From positions 1 to 15,712 of the forward strand of contig JBAXLO010000100.1 in NCBI GenBank assembly GCA_037134755.1: 15,712 nucleotides of DNA, written 5' to 3'. The DNA comes from JBAXLO01 sp037134755 (GTDB lineage: Bacteria; Bacteroidota; Bacteroidia; Bacteroidales; JACABE01). Shown piece after piece: positions 1 through 6,986 of this stretch. A program made the position numbers and the translations under genes. The stretch's first letter is position 1. Every line of letters starts with the position of its first letter. The notes beneath the pieces were generated by a model. The model was given only the letters and a program-made list of their open reading frames with translations, ran no database searches and was not told where the DNA came from.

Positions 1-531
1 CCTCCTGTTGCTAAGCTTTCGATGGATCAAACCCAGTATCAATTCTTAAGTGGTTATACTGCTAAAGTTGCCGGGACCGAAAGAGGAGTTAAAGAACCTA
101 CTCCAACCTTTTCTTCTTGCTATGGTAAAGCATTTCTTTTGTTGCATCCTACCGTTTATGCTCGTGAGTTAATACGCAAAATGGAACAACATGGATCTAC
201 TGCTTATCTTGTGAACACCGGTTGGATTGGTGGTGCTTACGGGATTGGGAAACGTATTGATATTCCTTCAACCCGTGCTATTATTGATGCTATACTTGAT
301 GGTTCAATTGAGAACGCAGAATTCGAAACTCTTCCTTTCTTTAACTTATCAATACCTAAAACAGTAAATGGTGTAAAAAGTGATTTGTTGAATCCTCGTA
401 ATTTGTGGCAGAACCCAAAAGATTGGGATACTGCTGCAATTAATTTAGCAGAGAAGTTTATTAAGAATTTTGAAAGTTTTACTGATAATGACGAAGGCAA
501 ACGTTTAATAGCTGCTGGACCTCAGATATAA
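1..531 (+). CDS. pckA: Phosphoenolpyruvate carboxykinase (ATP), C-terminal part
   Basis: ATP-dependent PEP carboxykinase interconverts oxaloacetate + ATP with PEP + CO2 + ADP in the cytoplasm; in fermentative Bacteroidota it often runs in the CO2-fixing direction towards succinate. The frame is open from base 1 (the first codons read PPVAKLS), so the gene is cut by the window edge and the ATG at 22 is internal. About 176 of roughly 535 residues are present, so the kinase-1a P-loop and most metal ligands lie outside. The visible part matches the E. coli family closely: SGYTAKVAGTERGV, EPTPTFSSCYG, LLHPTVYA, LVNTGWIGGAYGIGKR, STRAIIDAIL and a final AAGPQI. Relative to E. coli PckA, the NTGW..GKR segment carries the short insertion common outside the Enterobacteria. 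The gene is followed at once by a strong terminator. The identity is seen in the sequence; the direction of flux is inference. Confidence 0.96.
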   Translation, partial: PPVAKLSMDQTQYQFLSGYTAKVAGTERGVKEPTPTFSSCYGKAFLLLHPTVYARELIRKMEQHGSTAYLVNTGWIGGAYGIGKRIDIPSTRAIIDAILDGSIENAEFETLPFFNLSIPKTVNGVKSDLLNPRNLWQNPKDWDTAAINLAEKFIKNFESFTDNDEGKRLIAAGPQI

Positions 532-552
532 TTAATTTATTATAATTTAATG

Positions 553-590
553 GAGCCATTTTAAGCTTTAATGCTTAAGATGGCTCTTTT
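553..590 (+). terminator. Rho-independent terminator of pckA
   Basis: A 14-bp stem (553-566 with 573-586) contains one T-G wobble and closes on a 6-base loop. The arms begin GAGCCAT and end ATGGCTC, and a T-rich run (TTTTATTTTAT) follows. It lies 22 bases after the pckA stop. Confidence 0.9.
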
Positions 591-686
591 ATTTTATAAT
601 AATTTCATATTAAATTATTTTGTTAAGAAGTTATTAAAATCACAATAATAGTACTCAATTTGTAGTTATTATTCAAGAATTAATAT

Positions 687-694
687 TAATTTTG
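687..694 (+). promoter_or_regulatory. Bacteroidota-type -7 promoter element (TAATTTTG)
   Basis: TAATTTTG fits TAnnTTTG exactly. A TTTG lies upstream at 659-662, but the 24-base spacing is longer than the usual 19-22, so the -33 element is uncertain. The predicted start near 701 would give the 64-residue gene at 718 a leader of about 17 bases. Confidence 0.55.
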
Positions 695-717
695 CAGCAT
701 AATTACAATATACTTAT

Positions 718-912
718 ATGGCACTACCAGATGAAAGACTAGAAATCGGAACAAGATATACTATAGAAGAGATAGAAAGTCTAGGTTTCGTAATTAAAAA
801 ACAAGCTCACGTTGGTTTAATATGTAGAAAAGACGACTATATATACATCTTCGATCCAGTTAAACCTACAGAAGGTAAAGGATATACATTTAAAACTTTC
901 GTTAAGGATTAA
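718..912 (+). CDS. Small hypothetical protein (64 aa)
   Basis: I do not recognise this gene. The product has 64 residues and no signal peptide, membrane segment or cysteine pair (there is a single Cys in GLICRKDD). The pattern is an acidic, charged N-terminus (EIGTRYTIEEIESLGF), a central stretch that looks like alternating beta strands (HVGLICRKDDYIYIFDPV), and a basic, aromatic tail (KGYTFKTFVKD). It could be a small cytoplasmic beta-rich fold. Three things support a real gene: the TAnnTTTG promoter just ahead, isolation behind the pckA terminator, and a codon pattern like its neighbours. It faces the minus-strand DUF1015 gene tail to tail. No function can be assigned. Confidence 0.7.
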   Translation: MALPDERLEIGTRYTIEEIESLGFVIKKQAHVGLICRKDDYIYIFDPVKPTEGKGYTFKTFVKD

Positions 913-1009
913 TTTTCTTAATCTAATTTCCTATATTATTTTTCTTTAAACCAACTATATTTACATTAGTTGATTTATATGTTTTAGGCATGCTTGATGC
1001 AAATCTCTA

Positions 1010-1055
1010 AAATAAGTACTATTAACATACTTATTTCTATTTTCAAAATAATAGA
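1010..1055. other. Two AT-rich inverted repeats after the 64-aa gene
   Basis: AAATAAGTA (1010-1018) pairs perfectly with TACTTATTT (1028-1036) across a 9-base loop. Right after it, TTCTATT and AATAGAA (about 1034-1055) form a second weaker pair. They may end transcription of the 64-residue gene, but neither has a clean T-run, and such pairs arise by chance in AT-rich DNA. Confidence 0.3.
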
Positions 1056-1078
1056 ATATACTTTGTTATAAAATTAAA

Positions 1079-1119
1079 AAGTGCCTAAAGTTGATATTTA
1101 TTTTCAACTTTAGGCACTT
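1079..1119 (-). terminator. Perfect 16-bp hairpin ending the DUF1015 transcript
   Basis: The arms 1079-1094 (AAGTGCCTAAAGTTGA) and 1104-1119 are exact reverse complements around a 9-base loop. Read on the minus strand, the stem is followed by a T-rich tract (complement of AAATTAAA). It sits 20 bases after the DUF1015 stop. The arm sequence belongs to a repeat also present near 15388-15425. Confidence 0.8.
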
Positions 1120-1139
1120 CAAACTTTAAGTATTTCTAC

Positions 1140-2390
1140 TTAGTCTAGCTCGTGAACTACAAGACCACTTCTAAGTTTAGGTTCGAACCAAGTAGTTTTT
1201 GGAGGCATAATATTACCGGTGTCGGCTATATCAATTAATTGTTTCATCGAAACGGGATAAAGTGCAAAAGCAACTTTCATATCACCATTATCAACTCTTC
1301 TTTTTAATTCGCCTAAGCCACGAATACCACCAATAAAATCAATCCTCTTATCAGTACGAAGATCTTTAATGCCCAATATCTGATCTAAAACTAAATTAGA
1401 AAGAATAGTTACATCCAATACACCTATAGGATCATTGTCATCATAAGTACCCGGACGAGCAATAAATGAATACCATCTGCCTACAATATACATACTGAAT
1501 TCATGTAGTTTGGTTGGTTTAAACATTTCACTACCTTGATCAGTTACAATAAAATTCTTTGATAAAGCTTTAAGTAATTCCTCAGGTAATAAACCATTAA
1601 GATCTCTTACAACACGATTGTAATCAATAATCTTTAATTGGTTATCCGGGAAATGAACAGCTAAAAAGAAATTATATTCTTCGTTGCCTGTATGCTTAGG
1701 ATTGTTCTTTTTCTTTTCATTGCCAACTAAGGCAGCAGCAGCAGTACGATGATGACCATCCGCTACATAAGTAAAAGGAACTTTAGTTTTAAATAGTTCA
1801 ACAATCTCTTTTATTGTATCTTCATCACGAACTACCCAAAAATCGTGACCAAAACCATCATTAGCTACAAAATCATAATCAGGTTTCTGTGAAGTAACAA
1901 TGTTTTCGACTATGCAATCAATTTCTGCAACAGCAGGATAAGTAAAGAAAACAGGTTCCATGTTTGCATTGGTAATACGAACATGTTTCATGCGATCTTC
2001 TTCTTTATCTTTGCGGGTTAATTCATGCTTTTTAATAATCCCATTCATGTAATCCTCAACGCCTGCACAACCTACAATCCCAAATTGGGTGCGGCCTTCC
2101 ATTGTTTGAGCATATATATAAAGACATTCTTTTTCATCCGGCACCAGCCATTTGTTGTCTTTAAACTTTTGTAAATTTTCCTTAGCCTTATCGTAAACTG
2201 ATTGATCATGTTCATCAGTGCCAACCGGCAAGTCTATTTCGGGTTTAATAATATGAAGTAATGAATACTGATTACTTCTTGCTTCTTCACGTGCTTCTGA
2301 TGAATTTAATACATCATAAGGACGTGAAGCCAGCTCTTTTGAAATGTTTTTAGGAGGACGTAGTCCTTTAAATGGTTTAAGTATAGCCAT
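1140..2390 (-). CDS. DUF1015 family protein
   Basis: A full-length member of the DUF1015 family (416 aa; members are usually 400-450). Recognisable marks are the N-terminal start ILKPFKGLRPPK with RPYDV at residues 23-27, HELT at 122-125, the strongly conserved VADGHHRTAAA around 209-219, and the C-terminal MPPKTTWFEPKLRSGLV (395-411). It has no signal peptide or membrane segment, so it is cytoplasmic. The biochemical role of the family is not settled. In other genomes it is often near serine biosynthesis genes, but none are visible here. The DGHHR motif resembles the ParB/sulfiredoxin-type free serine kinases; that link is inference only. It lies 89 bp after the four-helix-bundle gene on the same strand, with no clear TAnnTTTG of its own, so co-transcription is likely. 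Confidence 0.9.
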   Translation of the reverse strand: MAILKPFKGLRPPKNISKELASRPYDVLNSSEAREEARSNQYSLLHIIKPEIDLPVGTDEHDQSVYDKAKENLQKFKDNKWLVPDEKECLYIYAQTMEGRTQFGIVGCAGVEDYMNGIIKKHELTRKDKEEDRMKHVRITNANMEPVFFTYPAVAEIDCIVENIVTSQKPDYDFVANDGFGHDFWVVRDEDTIKEIVELFKTKVPFTYVADGHHRTAAAALVGNEKKKNNPKHTGNEEYNFFLAVHFPDNQLKIIDYNRVVRDLNGLLPEELLKALSKNFIVTDQGSEMFKPTKLHEFSMYIVGRWYSFIARPGTYDDNDPIGVLDVTILSNLVLDQILGIKDLRTDKRIDFIGGIRGLGELKRRVDNGDMKVAFALYPVSMKQLIDIADTGNIMPPKTTWFEPKLRSGLVVHELD

Positions 2391-2479
2391 AGTAATACTA
2401 TTAATAGATTTGTTATTATTGATTAAAAAGTAATTTTTAACTAAAATCTAAGCAAAAAGAGGAGCCAATCTATGATTAA

Positions 2480-2926
2480 CTAATCTTCGAATTCGATGTC
2501 TTCTTTATGCTTCAAAGCATTATGATTAGCTCTTTCTTCATCGGTTCTGCCTAAAGAATTAATTAATGAGCCAATCATTTTAGTAAGTTCCATCAGATGT
2601 CTTCTTGATTCTTCATCTTGTTCATCACTGAAGAAACCCAGTTCTTTAGCTATGGTTGTATAAACAACACATTCTCTAATTGAACTTTTAGATAATTTTA
2701 AATAATAGGCAAATTGCTGTTTCTGTCGGGAAGAACCTTCAGCAATACCTAAAGCAATTGCCTGTGCAGCTTTTGTAAATGGCACGGCTAACGTAAGTTT
2801 AGAATCATCTCCAAAGTAGTTTACTGCTTTGTGAACCCAATTGTTATATTCAATGGATTTGTGATAAATTCTTAAATCTTCAAATCTGAAGAAGCTTTGT
2901 TGATACCTTTCATTTGAGTTTTCCAT
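2480..2926 (-). CDS. Four-helix-bundle protein (23S rRNA intervening-sequence protein family)
   Basis: A 148-residue, largely helical protein of the family first found as ORFs inside 23S rRNA intervening sequences and now known as stand-alone genes in many Bacteroidota. It shows the family signature: RFEDLRIYHKS near residues 14-24, a middle helix with LGIAEGSSRQ (59-68), then FAYYLKLSKSSIREC (72-86), where small and aromatic residues alternate. The acidic tail after residue 125 is not part of the core. The product is predicted to be cytoplasmic; members form oligomers and some relatives bind nucleic acid (the Avd protein of diversity-generating retroelements), but no role can be given here. 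No rRNA or reverse transcriptase is near. It is probably the first gene of a two-gene unit with DUF1015. Confidence 0.85.
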   Translation of the reverse strand: MENSNERYQQSFFRFEDLRIYHKSIEYNNWVHKAVNYFGDDSKLTLAVPFTKAAQAIALGIAEGSSRQKQQFAYYLKLSKSSIRECVVYTTIAKELGFFSDEQDEESRRHLMELTKMIGSLINSLGRTDEERANHNALKHKEDIEFED

Positions 2927-2955
2927 AACTTATTAGATGTATTAGTTTAAAGTGT

Positions 2956-2989
2956 CAAATATACGCATAAAATTGATTAAAATTACAAA
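2956..2989 (-). promoter_or_regulatory. Promoter for the four-helix-bundle/DUF1015 unit
   Basis: Read on the minus strand, TATATTTG (2963-2956) matches TAnnTTTG and a TTTG occurs at 2989-2986, 22 bases upstream. The predicted start near 2949 would leave a leader of about 23 bases. Confidence 0.6.
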
Positions 2990-3090
2990 AGGATGAAATT
3001 ATTTTTTAAATAAATGTCTTTATTTTTAATTGACATTAATCAAACCCTTATAATATATATATTTATGCAAAATATTATTTTCTTATTTAT

Positions 3091-3125
3091 TTTGCAAATA
3101 TATAAAATAGTTAATTGTAAATTTG
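3091..3125 (+). promoter_or_regulatory. Promoter for the radical SAM gene, with paired TTTGCAAA palindromes
   Basis: TAAATTTG at 3118-3125 matches TAnnTTTG and TTTG at 3091-3094 lies 23 bases upstream. Both elements fall in the 8-bp palindrome TTTGCAAA (3091-3098 and 3122-3129), spaced 31 bp apart. The predicted start near 3132 suits either start codon of the gene. The rest of the 234-bp divergent gap (2927-3160) is AT-rich and shows nothing else. Confidence 0.6.
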
Positions 3126-3160
3126 CAAAATAATTATTTATTTATCTTTTTATTAAAATT

Positions 3161-4084
3161 GTGAATACTATTGATTCCATATTAATGCATTGTACAATCT
3201 GTCCGAGGAACTGCAATGCCGATAGAAGCTCCAAAAAGAAGGGCTATTGTAAGAGTAATATATCTTATGCGGTTTCTTCAATTGTTGTTCACAAAGGCGA
3301 AGAGCCAGTTATTGGTGGTGATAAAGGCATTTGTAATATTTTTTTTAGCAGATGCAATCTGCAATGCATCTATTGCCAGAATTATCAGATTAGTTGCACT
3401 AAAGAAAATATTATTGAGAATAATTATTCGCTTGATGAAATTATTATTAAGATAAAATCAATACTTGATACGGGTGTTAATACTATTGGTTTTGTGTCGC
3501 CTTCGCATTTTACACCTCATGTTAAAGAAATTATTAACACCTTAAATAAAGAAAATTATTTTCCTATTACTGTTTATAATACTAATGCTTATGATAAGGT
3601 TGATACTTTAATAGAACTTGAAGGTTTGATTAATATTTACCTTCCTGATTTTAAATATATGGATTCTATTTTATCAAAGAACTTATCTGACGCTAAAGAT
3701 TATCCTGAAATCGCTGCCAAAGCAATAAAAGAAATGTACCGACAAAAAGGGAGTACTTTGGTAAAAGATGAGGAAGGAAATGCAGAGTCCGGTTTAATTA
3801 TCAGGCATCTTGTGTTGCCCGGTTACATTGATAATAGCTTAAAAGTGTTGAGGTATATTGCCGAAGAAATCTCACCTAATATTCATCTTTCTTTAATGTC
3901 GCAATACCATCCTGTAAAAGTTATTGAAGGATATCCAAACCTAAATAGGAAATTAAGTGCTGAGGAATACAATATTGTGATTAATGAGATGGAAGCATTA
4001 GGTTTTTACAGAGGATGGGTTCAGGACATGGAAAGCTCTAATAATTACCTTCCTGATTTTGATAAGGAGCATCCTTTTGAATAA
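3161..4084 (+). CDS. PflX-type (PflA-like) radical SAM protein
   Basis: A radical S-adenosylmethionine enzyme related to pyruvate-formate-lyase activating enzymes (COG1313/PflX type). The [4Fe-4S] motif is CNLQCIYCQ with C65, C69 and C72, preceded by ICNIFFSR. An N-terminal cysteine cluster (CTICPRNC, C11/C14/C18, then C30) may bind a second metal centre, as is usual in this group. Later motifs are GFVSPSHFTPHV, YLPDFKYMD and IIRHLVLPGYIDNS, typical of the barrel. The length, 307 aa, is normal. The first codon is GTG at 3161; ATG at 3185 (M9) gives 299 aa and still keeps C11, so the start is open. Substrate unknown: no glycyl-radical enzyme is next to it, so calling it an activase would be over-annotation. 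It is divergent from the four-helix-bundle unit. Confidence 0.88.
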   Translation: MNTIDSILMHCTICPRNCNADRSSKKKGYCKSNISYAVSSIVVHKGEEPVIGGDKGICNIFFSRCNLQCIYCQNYQISCTKENIIENNYSLDEIIIKIKSILDTGVNTIGFVSPSHFTPHVKEIINTLNKENYFPITVYNTNAYDKVDTLIELEGLINIYLPDFKYMDSILSKNLSDAKDYPEIAAKAIKEMYRQKGSTLVKDEEGNAESGLIIRHLVLPGYIDNSLKVLRYIAEEISPNIHLSLMSQYHPVKVIEGYPNLNRKLSAEEYNIVINEMEALGFYRGWVQDMESSNNYLPDFDKEHPFE

Positions 4085-4101
4085 ATCTTATTTATAAATA
4101 C

Positions 4102-4395
4102 GGCGATGTCCGCATCCAACAGATGGCATATTTTCAAAAATACGGCGATGTCCGTATCCAACAGATGGCATATTTTCAAAAATATGGCGATGTCCGTATC
4201 CAACTGTCGATGGTTTTTCAAAAATAAGGCGTTGTCCATATCCAACAGTCGGCATTTTTTTAAAAAAGAGGCGATGTCCGTATCCAACTGTCGATGATTT
4301 TTCAAAAATATGGCGATGTCCGTATCCAACAGTCGGCGGTTTTTCAAAAATATGGCGATGTCCGTATCCTTCTATCGATGTTTTTTAAATTTTAT
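4102..4395. repeat. Minisatellite: seven tandem 42-bp units
   Basis: Units start at 4102, 4144, 4186, 4228, 4270, 4312 and 4354, all exactly 42 bp apart. Each has a conserved 19-base core, GGCGATGTCCGTATCCAAC (unit 4 differs at two positions, unit 7 at its end), and a more variable half ending in a T-run/A-run such as TTTTTCAAAAATA. From unit 3 on, the variable half alternates between TGTCGATG (units 3, 5 and, altered, 7) and AGTCGGC (units 4 and 6), giving an 84-bp higher-order period; units 1 and 2 share AGATGGC. As 42 is a multiple of 3, a 14-residue repeat can be read on either strand, but neither frame looks like a real gene. The array fills most of the 418-bp gap between the convergent radical SAM gene and copA. 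Bases 4396-4502 show only a weak imperfect hairpin near 4409-4437. Confidence 0.95.
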
Positions 4396-4502
4396 CCTTA
4401 ACCGGGAGCAATATTTTTTTTAAAAGAGTATTGATTATAAATAAAAGCATCATCAAAACCTGTATCTGCAGCATCATTTTTTTATCACAAGTATAATAAA
4501 CA

Positions 4503-6707
4503 CTATAACTTCGTATTCTTCAAGCGAAGACTATTGGTAACAACCGACACCGAACTCATTGCCATAGTAGCTGCTGCAATCATAGGATTCAATAAAAAGC
4601 CCGTGAAAGGATACATAACTCCAGCCGCAATAGGGATTGCAATGACATTATAGATGAAAGCCCAGAAAAGATTCTGCCTTATCGTTTTAATAGTTGCCTT
4701 AGAAAGCTTGATAGCTCCCAATATTTGTTTCATATCAGAGTGTATCAGGGTAATACCGGCGCTTTCCATCGCAATATCCGAGCCATGAGCCATAGCAATA
4801 CCAATATTTGCTTGCGTAAGTGCAATTGCATCGTTAATGCCATCGCCAACCATTGCCACAATCATACCTTTAGCTTGTAAATCTTTAATAAAATCAGCCT
4901 TTTGAGTAGGCAATACTTCGGCAACAACATTGTCAATACCCGCTTTCTGAGCAATAATCTCAGCAGTTTTATTATTATCTCCCGTAAGGAGAAATGTTTT
5001 AATACCTAAAGCTTTAATCGCCTTAATCCCTTCGTACGAAGTCTCTTTAATCTGATCGGCAACTGCAATTATTGCCAATAAATTTCTATTATCTGCAAAT
5101 AAAATAATAGTTTTAGTTTCAGCAATTAAATTGTCGATAAGTACTTGCTGTTCTGTAGTGATAGAAATATTATTATCTGCCAATAACTTTGCATTGCCAA
5201 CAAGGTATACAATATTATTATATATAGCTTTTATGCCCTTGCCGGGAATGCTTTCGTATTTTGTAAAAGGAATATTAGATTTTTGAATATCTTTCAGATG
5301 ATTAACGATCGCATTGGCAAGAGGATGCGCCGAACGAAATTCAATAGCAAATAAAATAGCTTGTGATTGCGTAGTGCCAGTCCAGATAAGGTCAGTAACT
5401 TTAGGCTTGCCTTCGGTAATAGTTCCTGTCTTGTCAAAAACCATTGCATTAATCTTATGAGCAACTTCTAAACTATCAGCATCTTTAACCAATATTCCAT
5501 GCTCGGCACTCTTGCCTAAACCAACCATCAAAGCCGTTGGAGTTGCAAGCCCCAAAGCACAGGGACAGGCTATAATAAGCACCGTTATAGTGTTAGTAAT
5601 CGCGAAAGCAAAACCTGAATTCATCACAAAGAACCAAATAATAAAAGTCAACAAAGCAGCAACAATAACAACGGGCACAAATACACTTGCAATCTTATCC
5701 ACCAGCTTTTGAATAGGCGGCTTACTTGCTTGAGCTTCTTGTACCCTTCTTATAATTTGTGATAAAAGAGTATCTCTACCGGTCTTTTCGCAAACAATAG
5801 TAAGCGTTCCATTTTGATTAAGTGTTCCTGCAAAAACCTTATCATTAAGATTTTTATTAATAGGGATAGGTTCTCCGGTAATCATACTTTCGTCAATAAA
5901 AGAAGAACCATCAGTAACTTTGCCATCAACAGTTATCTTCTCTCCGGGCTTTATAAGTATCTCATCTCCTTTAATCACATCTTTAATATTCAATTCAATC
6001 TCTCTGCCATAACGAATAACTGTAACCGTTTTAGGTTGCAAGTCCATAAGCTTCTTTATTGAAGAAGAAGCACGGGTTTTAGCTCTTTCTTCAAGAAATC
6101 TTCCTAATAAAATCAACGTTATAATTACAGAAGCAGATTCATAATAAACATGAACATCAGAATTATTGTTTAATAATTTAGGAAAGAAACTATTGAGGAC
6201 GCTATAAATGAAAGCAACACCTGTACCCAAAGCAACGAGAGTATCCATATTAGCCATACGATGCATGGTTTGTTTCCATGCAGTAGTATAGAATTCAGCA
6301 CCACTAATAAATATTACTGGAATGGTAAGTAAAAGCAATAAATAGTTTTGCCCGTTAAAAGGATGATGAAAAAACATTGAAATAATAAAGATAGGCAAAG
6401 TAAATATGGCAGCAATTATTAGCTTTCTTTTTAATTCATAAAAACGCTTATGTTCCTTTTCTTCTTTCTCTGCTAAAGATAATTCTTCAATAAATAATTC
6501 ATAACCTATTGCTTTAACAGTTTTCTTTAAAGATTCAAGATTAGTTGAATCAGGCTCATAATCCAGAATTACAGAACGGTTGGCATAATTAACAGTAGCA
6601 TTGTTAACTCCTTTTTGAGATTTCAGCATGCTTTCAACACTTAAAGCACAAGAAGCACAAGTCATTCCCCCAACTTCCAGCGATATTTTAATACCTTTAT
6701 CAGACAT
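4503..6707 (-). CDS. copA: Copper-exporting P1B-type ATPase
   Basis: An inner-membrane pump using ATP to move Cu(I) out of the cytoplasm. There is one N-terminal heavy-metal-associated domain (residues 8-72) with GMTCASC (C17, C20). About eight membrane helices follow, the first pair at roughly 94-135. TGE of the actuator is at 277-279, the CPC metal site at 381-383, the phosphorylated Asp at D425 in DKTGT, the nucleotide-binding HP at 461-462, and GDGIND at 621-626. The transport signature YN (686-687) and MSSVSVVTNS (717-726) mark it as Cu+-specific (P1B-1) rather than Zn/Cd. The length, 734 aa, is normal. Two usually fixed positions differ: SAHPLA where SEHPLA is common, and GDGINDAIAL instead of GDGINDAPAL. 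No copper regulator or chaperone gene is adjacent. It is divergent from the hydrogenase operon. Confidence 0.95.
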   Translation of the reverse strand: MSDKGIKISLEVGGMTCASCALSVESMLKSQKGVNNATVNYANRSVILDYEPDSTNLESLKKTVKAIGYELFIEELSLAEKEEKEHKRFYELKRKLIIAAIFTLPIFIISMFFHHPFNGQNYLLLLLTIPVIFISGAEFYTTAWKQTMHRMANMDTLVALGTGVAFIYSVLNSFFPKLLNNNSDVHVYYESASVIITLILLGRFLEERAKTRASSSIKKLMDLQPKTVTVIRYGREIELNIKDVIKGDEILIKPGEKITVDGKVTDGSSFIDESMITGEPIPINKNLNDKVFAGTLNQNGTLTIVCEKTGRDTLLSQIIRRVQEAQASKPPIQKLVDKIASVFVPVVIVAALLTFIIWFFVMNSGFAFAITNTITVLIIACPCALGLATPTALMVGLGKSAEHGILVKDADSLEVAHKINAMVFDKTGTITEGKPKVTDLIWTGTTQSQAILFAIEFRSAHPLANAIVNHLKDIQKSNIPFTKYESIPGKGIKAIYNNIVYLVGNAKLLADNNISITTEQQVLIDNLIAETKTIILFADNRNLLAIIAVADQIKETSYEGIKAIKALGIKTFLLTGDNNKTAEIIAQKAGIDNVVAEVLPTQKADFIKDLQAKGMIVAMVGDGINDAIALTQANIGIAMAHGSDIAMESAGITLIHSDMKQILGAIKLSKATIKTIRQNLFWAFIYNVIAIPIAAGVMYPFTGFLLNPMIAAATMAMSSVSVVTNSLRLKNTKL

Positions 6708-6739
6708 ATAAATGTTTATTAATTCATTTAAATAAGCAA

Positions 6740-6747
6740 CAAAGGTA
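6740..6747 (-). promoter_or_regulatory. -7 promoter element of copA (TACCTTTG)
   Basis: Read on the minus strand, 6747-6740 is TACCTTTG, an exact TAnnTTTG. No convincing TTTG lies about 20 bases upstream. The predicted leader is about 27 bases. Confidence 0.5.
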
Positions 6748-6866
6748 CTAATAAAAAGTTATCAGAATAAAAAAGAAATAATAATTATTATTTTTAGAGC
6801 TTTTCAAACAACGAAAATATAAAGCATTAAATAACAAGCAATATTATTTATAATAAGTCTAAATAA

Positions 6867-6917
6867 TGTTACTATGGTAACAATGTTACGAAATTAACAA
6901 ATTTATTTGTTTGTTAA
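6867..6917. promoter_or_regulatory. Operator cluster: tandem palindromes upstream of the hydrogenase operon
   Basis: Site A (6867-6882) is a perfect TGTTAC-N4-GTAACA. Site B (6884-6899) is TGTTAC-N4-TTAACA. Their centres are 17 bp apart. TTAACAAA (6894-6901) also pairs perfectly with TTTGTTAA (6910-6917), placing a further half-site on the -33 region. Against the clostridial Rex operator TTGTTAA-N4-TTAACAA, site B matches 12 of 14 positions and site A 11 of 14. Rex represses fermentative and hydrogenase genes until NADH rises. The 6-4-6 geometry would also suit a CRP/FNR-family protein. The palindromes are seen; the identity of the regulator is inference. Confidence 0.65.
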
Positions 6918-6937
6918 GATTAAACCTTGTAATTTTG
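6906..6937 (+). promoter_or_regulatory. Promoter of the ten-gene hydrogenase operon
   Basis: TTTG at 6906-6909, a 20-base spacer and TAATTTTG at 6930-6937 give one of the best Bacteroidota promoter matches in the window. The predicted start near 6944 leaves only about 7 bases before ATG 6951 but about 43 before ATG 6987, favouring the second start for the first gene. Confidence 0.7.
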
Positions 6938-6986
6938 CAAACTGAAATTTATGTTAGGAATAAACATCAGGCTAATTATAAAAGTA

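Noticed and set aside
2480..2926. Diversity-generating retroelement (Avd-like protein)
   Set aside because: The protein belongs to the related four-helix-bundle family, but no reverse transcriptase, template repeat or variable repeat is nearby.
4106..4297. Plus-strand repeat protein of 63 aa
   Set aside because: It is entirely within the minisatellite and ends at a chance TGA in unit 5. There is no promoter or conserved start.
4045..4374. Minus-strand repeat protein (about 100 aa or more, 14-residue periods)
   Set aside because: The frame is open only because 42 is divisible by three and unit sequences lack stops. It starts inside the repeats, has no promoter and runs antisense into the radical SAM gene.
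4102..4395. CRISPR array
   Set aside because: Units are 42 bp throughout, with variable halves that are near-copies of each other rather than unique spacers, and no cas genes are present.
6951..6986. Upstream ATG for the first operon gene, adding MLGINIRLIIKV
   Set aside because: The predicted transcript start leaves only about 7 bases before it, and the family start pattern begins at the ATG at 6987. It remains possible as a leaderless-like start.
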